Positions 58,991 through 64,000 of a stretch of DNA of 64,000 bases are shown piece by piece. Location: NCBI GenBank assembly GCA_963817735.1, contig CAWFPP010000010.1:248001-312000 (forward strand), given 5' to 3'. Position 1 is the stretch's first letter. Every line of letters begins with the position of its first letter. The DNA comes from Bog-473 sp963817735. Its GTDB lineage: Bacteria; Actinomycetota; Acidimicrobiia; Acidimicrobiales; RAAP-2. The translations under genes were made by a program, and so were the position numbers. The notes beneath the pieces were generated by a model. That model had not been told where the DNA came from, ran no database searches, and was given only the letters and a program-made list of their open reading frames with translations.

Positions 58991-59311
58991 TCAGCCCGCA
59001 ATTGAAGACGAATACTCTCGGACTTGATAGTATTTATCGGCCGCAAGCTCTCGAATTGAAATCTCGCTGAGGTTTTTCTTTCGCTTCAGGTCTGTCTCAA
59101 TTCCCTCAAGAATTTTAATGGCAGCGAAGACGCGAGCTGTTTTTAGTTTGTTGGTCGGCGCGGCCACATCGTTTTGCCTCGCAACAAGTTTCTTAAACGA
59201 GACCGGGTAGAACAACGCAACCTGGAATTCGAATAACCTTATGGCTGGACGAAGCCGCGATGCTGATTTAACGTCCTTGATCAAAAACTCAACAACGTGG
59301 CTTAAACTCAT
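58991..59311 (-). CDS. Hypothetical protein (106 aa)
   Basis: Unrecognised protein of 106 aa with natural composition: Lys/Ile/Leu-rich helices (FEFQVALFYPVSFKKLVAR, FAAIKILEGIETDLKRKKN). No membrane segment or catalytic motif is visible. Base composition is more AT-rich than the surrounding genes, suggesting separate transfer. It lies between two PIN-toxin genes on the same strand, so it may belong to a defence or toxin cluster, but that is inference only. Confidence 0.4.
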   Translation of the reverse strand: MSLSHVVEFLIKDVKSASRLRPAIRLFEFQVALFYPVSFKKLVARQNDVAAPTNKLKTARVFAAIKILEGIETDLKRKKNLSEISIRELAADKYYQVREYSSSIAG

Positions 59312-59362
59312 TGGCCATGCCGATTGGTGGTAGAGGTTTGGTTTTGCGCTTACTGATGTCCT

Positions 59363-59788
59363 TCAACGTTCCACCCAGGGGTTCACTATTTCCTTCACCG
59401 AAAACTCGAAATCAGAAACGTTTCGCGTAACAAGAATCAAGCTGTGAGCTTCGGCAGTAGCGGCAATAAACCCGTCCATTGTGCTTATGGGCCTACCAGC
59501 CGTTTCACAGCGTGCTACAATCCTTCCCCAGGCCTCCGCGACTGCGCGGTCGATTAACAGAACTCGCCCTTCAAATCGCTGCGGCAGTTCTTCCTTCAGC
59601 CATTCATCGAGTTGCCGCCGGCGAGCGCCTGAAGGCATCCGCTCGACTCCGTGGCGCAACTCAGCCAAGGAAATGACGCTGATAAAGACGCGATCCTCGT
59701 CGACATCGCCCATCCAAGCTACGACCCCTTCATCGGGGCGCGGCTTGACCCATTCCGAAATAACATTGGTATCAACGAGAAACGTCAT
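59363..59788 (-). CDS. vapC: VapC/FitB-type PIN ribonuclease toxin
   Basis: Classical toxin of 141 aa. The PIN acids are Asp6 in FLVDTNVISEW, Glu in SVISLAELRHGVER, Asp in STMDGFIAATAEA and Asp in TRNVSDFE. It would cleave RNA, often tRNA, when freed from its antitoxin. The ATG overlaps the stop codon of the Phd/YefM-type antitoxin gene by four bases (59785-59788), the usual arrangement for coupled expression. Both genes are intact, in contrast to neighbouring remnants. The operon's start is only a few bases from the truncated end of an IS21 element, whose DNA may supply the promoter. Confidence 0.92.
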   Translation of the reverse strand: MTFLVDTNVISEWVKPRPDEGVVAWMGDVDEDRVFISVISLAELRHGVERMPSGARRRQLDEWLKEELPQRFEGRVLLIDRAVAEAWGRIVARCETAGRPISTMDGFIAATAEAHSLILVTRNVSDFEFSVKEIVNPWVER

Positions 59789-60039
59789 AGTTCAGTTTCT
59801 CGGGCTCTGTCCTTGATCCGTTTGACTTTCAGGTCGGACGCTCGAAGCGGCGAGACAGAGAAGAACTCGGCAAGGTTACCTTTGCGTCGAGCTTTCCGCT
59901 CCCATTCGTCCGCGGACACGATGACGACAGTGGTCCGTCGGTTGCGCGTAATCGTCTGTGGCGTGCCGCGGTGGGCGCGCTCCACAACCTCGCTGAACTT
60001 TGCCTTCGCCTCGGCAACGGTCCAGATATTCGCCTTCAT
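59785..60039 (-). CDS. Phd/YefM-type antitoxin
   Basis: Antitoxin of 84 aa for the VapC/FitB-type toxin encoded next. It begins WTVAEAKAKFSEVVERAHRG after a short leader, the hallmark of the Phd/YefM DNA-binding fold, followed by PQTITRNRRTTVVIVSADEW. The C-terminal basic stretch (KVKRIKDRARETEL) would wrap the toxin. Antitoxins of this kind also repress their own operon. An AGGTGT ribosome site precedes the ATG at 60039. Length is typical. Confidence 0.9.
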   Translation of the reverse strand: MKANIWTVAEAKAKFSEVVERAHRGTPQTITRNRRTTVVIVSADEWERKARRKGNLAEFFSVSPLRASDLKVKRIKDRARETEL

Positions 60040-60043
60040 GGCC

Positions 60044-61194
60044 CTACACCTTTCGTGTCTTAGTCACGTTAGTCAGTATAGTCATTGTCTGAGATCCGCA
60101 AGATGTCCCGTCCATGATGGTCGCGCGCACCATCTCGCCGATCAGTCGCCAAGGTACCGAATAGGCATTGCCATAGATCTCCACTGCACAATCCGCCTGC
60201 ACCCGGCGGAGGAGTTCGCGCGCAACGTGGAACGGCGGTACGCCGGCGATCGATTTGTGCGCTTTGGCCTCGTCGCGCTGGAATCGCGCAATAGGTGCCT
60301 CGCCAGTGGTGCCGTGCACCCGCACATCAGCGATCTCGCGGGTCCGCGCATCAAGATGCGCCTCGAATGCTTCCCAGGTCGGGAAGGAGCGGCCGGCGAT
60401 CGCGTTGCGCTTCACGTAGCCGACGCCGTTCTCGGTCTTGCCCTTGGTGCGGGCGCGGTAGGGTGCGCAGGCCCGCGGCCGGAAGCCCCAGTGCTTGGCG
60501 AATGCCTTGAGCTTGTCGTTAAACACCACAGTGCGCGTTGCCGGATCATGGTCGATCACCAAGGCACGCGCGTTGTCGAACAGAACTTCCTCAGTCACGT
60601 CGCCAAATTTGGCGAAGGCGCTTTCCAGTCCTTCAAACCAGCTATCTTGCGGCTCATTGTGGAACGCCCGGACGTGATGCCGTCGCGAATAGCCGAGCGT
60701 GGCAACGAACAGATAGGCGCGGACCTTGCTGCCGCCGATCTCGACCAGGCGCTCGCCAAAATCAATCTGCATTTGCCGACCCGGCGCCGTCTCGAAGCGC
60801 ATTGTTGCTCGCGCTTCCGCTTCCAGCTCCCGCCGGTAGGGCTTCACCGCTCGCTCCACCGTGCGAAGGCTGACGACGATGCCAGTCTCGGCCGCCAGCT
60901 CCTGGCGGATCACGTCGGCATTGCTGCGATGCCGATGCAACCGTTCCCTCAGCCAGCGCTCCAGTCCGTCAAGCGCCTTTTTGCGCTCCGGCTGTCGGTA
61001 CGGCGTCCAGCCGCCGGTCGCGAAGTAATCCTTCACTGTGTTGCGGCTGACCCAAGTTCTCGGGCAATCCGTTTGGCCCCCCACCCCAGCTCCTTCAGCC
61101 GAAGCATCGCCGAAACCTCTTCCGGCTCCAGCATCGCCTCCCTCCGTGGATCCTTGATCCGCAGAGGTCCTGAACCGAGTCGCTCCTGCCGCAT
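60044..61194 (-). pseudogene. istA: IS21 transposase IstA, frameshifted and 3'-truncated
   Basis: DDE transposase of the IS21 family. From ATG 61194 the frame reads RQERLGSGPLRIKDPRREAM and KELGWGAKRIARELG; one missing base near 61,051 then shifts to the main frame with SRNTVKDYFATGGWTPYR. The catalytic core is intact: MQIDFGERLVEIGG (first Asp), EVLFDNARALVIDHD (second Asp) and ARTKGKTENGVGYVKR (Glu). Homology ends at VPWRLIGEMVRATIMDG near 60,110, after which about 20 unrelated codons run to TAG. The C-terminal domain and istB are missing, deleted where the toxin-antitoxin operon now lies. Confidence 0.85.
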
Positions 61195-61223
61195 AAAAAC
61201 CCCCGTTGCTTGACGTCGTGAGG

Positions 61224-61245
61224 GGGGTCAATTCCTCGTGTCGTC
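61224..61245. repeat. IS21 left-end repeat, inner copy
   Basis: GGGGTCAATTCCTCGTGTCG lies just upstream of istA and immediately before the IS3 element. Its sister copy, GGGGTCAATTCTTCATGTCG, lies right after the IS3 element at 62504-62523. IS21 elements carry such repeated transposase-binding sites at each end. Confidence 0.7.
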
Positions 61246-61323
61246 TGGAGTGCGCCCCTGACGGTGGACAGATTGCAGGTTGGGAATTGACCGGGGCTGC
61301 CGGGCTTTCAGAGGATGAAAGCC

Positions 61324-61674
61324 ATGGCCAAGCACCGCACCCACAGCATCGAGTTCAAACGGCAGATCGCCCAGGACTTCATTGCAGGCGAGACGCTCCA
61401 TGCTCTCGCCAGCCGACACGACATCTCGCGCAACCTCATCCGAATCTGGGTGCGGAAGTTTGAAGCTGGAGCGTTCGATGATGATGCCCGGGCGGCTGAT
61501 CTGCTTCAGGACTACGAGGCAAAGATCGCGGCGCTCGAACGCATGGTCGGTCGGCAGGCCCTCGAAATCGAGTTTCTAAAAGGGGCTCTGAAAAGCGCAC
61601 CGCGGCCGAGAAGCGCGAGTACATCCGTCATCACCGGCCCCGTGGCCTCTCCATCGCCGAAGGATGCCGGCTGA
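61324..61674 (+). CDS. IS3 family transposase OrfA
   Basis: Regulatory and DNA-binding subunit of 116 aa (an ATG at 61315 adds three residues). The helix-turn-helix is FKRQIAQDFIAGETLHALAS followed by RHDISRNLIRIW (split), and a coiled coil follows (DYEAKIAALERMVGRQALEIE). Near residue 85-90 the DNA has AAAAGGGG and CTGAAAAG runs where a -1 ribosomal frameshift would join OrfA to OrfB, as in other IS3 elements: the OrfB frame upstream of its ATG reads EKREYIRHHRPRGLSIAEGC. Confidence 0.88.
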   Translation: MAKHRTHSIEFKRQIAQDFIAGETLHALASRHDISRNLIRIWVRKFEAGAFDDDARAADLLQDYEAKIAALERMVGRQALEIEFLKGALKSAPRPRSASTSVITGPVASPSPKDAG

Positions 61675-62471
61675 TGGGCCTGTCTCGCTCCACCTACTAC
61701 GACGTTCCGTCATTGCCGACTGACGACGCCGCGCTGGTCGCGACCATGATCGCGATCTGCGATGAGTTCGAAGCCTATGGCTATCGCCGGGTTGGCGCCG
61801 AGCTGCGCCATCGCGGCATAGTCGTCAATTCCAAGAAGATCCGCCGTCTCATGCGCGAGAACGACCTGCAACCCAAGCGCCGCAAGCGGTTCGTGGCCAC
61901 GACCGACAGCGACCACGACGGTCCGATCTTCCCCGACCTCGCCCGCCACAGGATCCTCGACGGCCCGAACCAGGTCTGGGTGGCGGACATCACCTACATC
62001 GCGATCGCCGCCGGCTTCGTCTATATGGCCGCCATCCTCGATGCCTGGTCACGCCGGGTGGTCGGATATGCGATCAGCCGCTCAATTGATGCGCGCCTGG
62101 CCGTTGCTGCGCTGAAGGCAGCCATCCGAGCTCGGCAGCCACCGAAGGGCTGCATTCACCACTCGGATCGCGGCTCGCAATATGCCTCTGAGGTCTACCG
62201 CGGCCTGCTCACCGACCACGGTCTCGTTGGTTCGATGGGGCGGCGCGGGAACCCCTACGACAATGCGAAGGCAGAGAGCTTCATGAAGACACTGAAGGTC
62301 GAGGCCGTCTATCTGATGGACTACGAAACCTTCGAGGATGTGACTGCTGATCTTCCCCGCTTCATCGACGAGGTTTACAACACTCGCAGACTCCATTCCG
62401 CGCTCGGCTATCTGAGCCCGGCCCAGTTCGAGGACGACCACGCCCGGCAGACGGTCAAAACTGCCGCCTAA
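61674..62471 (+). CDS. IS3 family transposase OrfB (DDE catalytic part)
   Basis: Catalytic subunit of 265 aa as counted from ATG 61674, which overlaps the OrfA stop; in the element it is probably made as an OrfAB fusion by -1 frameshifting. The rve-type integrase core shows QVWVADITYIAI (first Asp), HHSDRGSQYAS (second Asp) and YDNAKAESFMKTLKVE (Glu). The N-terminal part has RSTYYDVPS and the YGYRRVGAELRHRGI fold typical of the IS3 group. The gene is intact, and with intact termini the element may still move. Confidence 0.93.
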   Translation: MGLSRSTYYDVPSLPTDDAALVATMIAICDEFEAYGYRRVGAELRHRGIVVNSKKIRRLMRENDLQPKRRKRFVATTDSDHDGPIFPDLARHRILDGPNQVWVADITYIAIAAGFVYMAAILDAWSRRVVGYAISRSIDARLAVAALKAAIRARQPPKGCIHHSDRGSQYASEVYRGLLTDHGLVGSMGRRGNPYDNAKAESFMKTLKVEAVYLMDYETFEDVTADLPRFIDEVYNTRRLHSALGYLSPAQFEDDHARQTVKTAA

Positions 62472-62499
62472 TCCTGTCCGGCTCTAGGGGCGCACTCCA

Positions 62500-62530
62500 G
62501 TCAGGGGTCAATTCTTCATGTCGCCCGACA
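62500..62530. repeat. IS21 outer end
   Basis: After the IS3 target duplication the sequence GGGGTCAATTCTTCATGTCG and the terminal TCGCCCGACA (ending at 62530, that is TGTCGGGCGA read inward) match an IS21 left terminus. It marks the original outer boundary of the decayed IS21 element. Confidence 0.65.
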
Positions 62531-62629
62531 CACGTTTTTCAGCAAACTATTACTAGATTAGTGGTAGTCGACGATTTCGACATCGGCAGGCCCTCGCTCG
62601 CGCACAAGATCAGGTTGAGCGACGGAAGG

Positions 62630-62908
62630 CTACCGCCGCTTGCGTGTGAATCGGGACAGCTCGTCACCCTTGACCGGTCGACGCCTCACGCCGGCTCGCT
62701 TCAAAATTCTGAGCGCTTTAGCAATGTTGGCACGGGCGGCACGCTCCGCGATGTAGCTCTCCGTTCTGAGTGCCGAGACTTTTTCCGCGACGGCCACGTT
62801 GATGAGCTGATTGAGAGCCACGCCTTCCGCCTCGGCCAACTTGCGCGCCTCGTCGAGGAGCGATGGCTGCAGCTGCAACGACGGGTCTCCCCCGATTACC
62901 CGCGTCAC
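62630..62908 (-). CDS. Ribbon-helix-helix/HicB-like antitoxin-type protein
   Basis: Protein of 92 aa. The N-terminal part LQLQPSLLDEARKLAEAEGV, with ALNQLINVAVAEKVSAL, fits a ribbon-helix-helix DNA-binding domain of the HicB/CopG kind. The C-terminal part (RTESYIAERAARANIAKAL, ILKRAGVRRRPVKGDEL) is conserved in rhizobial proteins annotated as antitoxins. No toxin gene is adjacent; upstream sequence is intergenic. A broken second copy lies at 49,332. It may be an orphan antitoxin or a regulator. Confidence 0.7.
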   Translation of the reverse strand: MTRVIGGDPSLQLQPSLLDEARKLAEAEGVALNQLINVAVAEKVSALRTESYIAERAARANIAKALRILKRAGVRRRPVKGDELSRFTRKRR

Positions 62909-63014
62909 CTTGGCCGGTCAACCACAAGGTTCGCGCGTCGGCGGCTGCCTGGCCCCGTTTAGAATCGCGGTTACTGGCTTCGTTGTCTAATCGCGAACTG
63001 CCTATCCGGAGTTT

Positions 63015-63245
63015 CTACGATGAACAACGTGTGGTGATGCGCTCGGGGCGGTAAAGCGCTCGCGCTTCCTCAACTGGGTTAATGGGACGAGGTTTGCTCA
63101 TGTTCGCGGCAGGTCTTTTAGCATAGGATTGGGCGGAGCATTCTGGCGCCGTCACCAAAAACCAGCTGCTCGTCGACGTCGCGTGCAAGTGATACAAGAT
63201 CAGCATCGCGACCACCGCGACGAAGATCGACTGCGGCCACGTCAC
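63015..63245 (-). CDS. Small single-span membrane protein (about 76 aa)
   Basis: Frame from GTG 63245 to a stop at 63015. It starts TWPQSIFVAVVAMLILYHL, a single membrane helix, followed by a Ser/Pro-rich and basic tail (KPRPINPVEEARALYRPERI). Short membrane proteins of this layout are common in rhizobial genomic islands. The start is weakly supported and part of the longer frame to 63479 is probably not coding. Function unknown. Confidence 0.4.
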   Translation of the reverse strand: MTWPQSIFVAVVAMLILYHLHATSTSSWFLVTAPECSAQSYAKRPAANMSKPRPINPVEEARALYRPERITTRCSS

Positions 63246-63297
63246 ATACTCAGTACACAAGTCGAGCGGATCACAGCGCGCATAGGGATCATAAGCC

Positions 63298-63702
63298 ATG
63301 ACCACAACCCTCAAAATCTCTCGTGTTCTCGGCGTAAGCAGCGACCCAGCAAACATCAGGATCACAATCAAGGTGCAGCTGGAAGATGGTTCGGAGGTCG
63401 ACCTGATCATGGGCGGTCCGACTGCGCAAGCTTTAGCACCGATAGTACATCGAGAGGTTCGAAAGCTGGCGGACTCCATCAGGAGAGGAACAGAACAAAC
63501 AGGGCAGGTACTGGCACTAAACGTTCAAAGCGTTCATATGGGTCATGATCTACAGACCCGTTCGTCTGTGGTTCTGTTTGATCAGGGTAAGCTTTCGGAA
63601 GCCGCGTATCGCCTCACTGAAAATCAGCTGAAAGATTTGGGGCGCGGCTTAATTCAAGTGACGCAAGCTCTATCCGAGAAATCCCAAGACAAGCCTCACT
63701 GA
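63298..63702 (+). CDS. Rhizobial-type hypothetical protein (134 aa)
   Basis: Intact frame of 134 aa with natural composition. The N-terminal half is beta-rich (TLKISRVLGVSSDPANIRIT, VQLEDGSEVDLIMGG), the C-terminal half helical (YRLTENQLKDLGRGLIQVTQ). No membrane helix or catalytic motif is seen. It resembles small conserved proteins found in rhizobial genomes and phage-like islands, without a known function. Its 3' end overlaps the converging minus-strand frame by seven bases. Confidence 0.6.
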   Translation: MTTTLKISRVLGVSSDPANIRITIKVQLEDGSEVDLIMGGPTAQALAPIVHREVRKLADSIRRGTEQTGQVLALNVQSVHMGHDLQTRSSVVLFDQGKLSEAAYRLTENQLKDLGRGLIQVTQALSEKSQDKPH

Positions 63703-63920
63703 GCGGATTTGCGCGACCACTTCGCCGCTTTGTGGCGGGCCTCGTCCTCGGTCAGCAGCTTGGCTGCGGAGCGCTGACCAGGCTCGTCCTCGAAGTAGAA
63801 GTAGCCGAGCGCCTGCCCGGTGCTGTCGCGGGCACGACACTCGGCGTGGCATGGAGCGATGAGAAGGCGGCGCGTTACGTGGCCCAGAGGCCACTTCGTC
63901 GCCGGAAAAAGGAACCCCAA
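63696..63920 (-). CDS. Rhizobial-type small protein (about 74 aa)
   Basis: Minus frame ending in RDSTGQALGYFYFEDEPGQR, SAAKLLTEDEARHKAAKWSRKSAQ split by a turn. The phrase RDSTGQ..AYFYFE-EPGRR is typical of very common small Bradyrhizobium proteins that begin MPRR; here the MPRR start near 63,843 is out of frame by one base, so either the start is upstream as given or a single-base error separates them. Function unknown. Confidence 0.55.
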   Translation of the reverse strand: MGFLFPATKWPLGHVTRRLLIAPCHAECRARDSTGQALGYFYFEDEPGQRSAAKLLTEDEARHKAAKWSRKSAQ

Positions 63921-63945
63921 GCAGTCTAAACATGCTTGGGGTTCC
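63911..63945. terminator. 13-bp hairpin near the contig end
   Basis: GGAACCCCAAGCA (63911-63923) and TGCTTGGGGTTCC (63933-63945) are perfect complements around a nine-base loop. It could terminate transcription or be a dispersed intergenic repeat. No T-run follows. Confidence 0.5.
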
Positions 63946-63977
63946 TGAGTTGTTGCCTCAACTTAGGCTTATGGCCT

Positions 63978-64000
63978 TGGCCGGGCGGCGGGGGGGGGGG
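63978..64000. other. Poly-G end of the sequence
   Basis: The window ends in GGGCGGCG and a run of ten or more G. Such runs are typical of dark-cycle artefacts in two-colour short-read sequencing at the end of a contig, not of genomic DNA. Confidence 0.7.

Larger units (their letters stand above)
61246..62499 (+). mobile_element. IS3 family insertion sequence nested in an IS21 end
   Basis: Terminal inverted repeats TGGAGTGCGCCCCT (61246-61259) and AGGGGCGCACTCCA (62486-62499) are exact complements of 14 bp. The element is flanked by a GTC duplication (61243-61245 and 62500-62502). It contains overlapping orfA and orfB. It separates the two end repeats of the IS21 element, so it inserted there later. 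Confidence 0.9.

Noticed and set aside
58286..60039. An antiphage defence island based on neighbouring toxins and the 106-aa protein
   Set aside because: Only ordinary toxin-antitoxin parts and remnants are present; no restriction, CBASS, retron or Abi core gene is recognisable.
1..64000. tRNA, rRNA, riboswitch or replication origin
   Set aside because: No cloverleaf, rRNA core or known riboswitch consensus was found by eye on either strand; a tRNA or rRNA scan would settle it.

Overview
The window reads as three unrelated stretches of DNA joined end to end, most likely a chimeric metagenome contig. Bases 1 to about 38,086 look like a high-GC actinobacterium, probably a soil Acidimicrobiia-like lineage (inference from protein style and GC-rich third positions). 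About 38,087 to 43,558 looks acidobacterial (Oar-type TonB receptor, secreted acidobacterial-style proteins, PQQ dehydrogenase). About 43,559 to 64,000 looks like a Bradyrhizobium-type alphaproteobacterium (CysNC end, DUF2061, GlmM, packaging genes, IS elements, toxin-antitoxin pairs, VPLP/PEP-CTERM tails). Both joins cut genes: a minus-strand actinobacterial gene ends abruptly at 38,086, and a TonB receptor abuts the middle of a CysNC gene at 43,558.

Actinobacterial part. Bases 1-6.5 kb hold lower-GC accessory genes: a DUF4232 lipoprotein, a P-loop kinase, a secreted pentapeptide-repeat protein, an IS110 transposase, a cupin, a VOC protein and a methyltransferase. From 6.7 to 34.3 kb lies a compact acyl-CoA/carboxylic acid catabolism region: a zinc-ribbon/OB-thiolase fusion (one frameshift), TetR regulators including a protein with two TetR units, a CoA-acylating methylmalonate-semialdehyde dehydrogenase, two enoyl-CoA hydratase family proteins, three COG2159-type amidohydrolases, a branched-chain-type ABC importer (fused LivHM, LivG, LivF, two LivK), a DUF427/thioesterase/SDR operon, a MarR regulator, an isobutyryl-CoA-mutase-like large subunit and a 3Fe-4S ferredoxin. 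Six start regions in this cluster share a TTGACGTC-centred motif that may be a common operator. From 34.3 to 38.1 kb come a pseudokinase/flippase-like membrane protein, a cysteine dioxygenase-rhodanese operon, and the cut gene.

Acidobacterial part (38.1-43.6 kb). It holds a truncated secreted protein, an intact secreted protein, a dihaem cytochrome c gene and a PQQ dehydrogenase gene, both broken by several single-base indels, and the C-terminal barrel of an Oar-like TonB receptor.

Alphaproteobacterial part (43.6-64 kb). It is gene-poor and full of remnants: the APS-kinase end of CysNC with DUF2061, glmM with an internal deletion and a frameshift, broken packaging genes (ParB-like, DUF5681, TerL) with a triplicated 93-bp gene-junction repeat, an intact IS30 element, a broken PEP-CTERM gene, a frameshifted trypsin-like protease, PIN toxins and antitoxins, and an IS3 element nested in the end of a decayed IS21 element. 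The contig ends in a poly-G run. The high density of single-base frameshifts after 38 kb suggests a poor consensus sequence as much as true gene decay.
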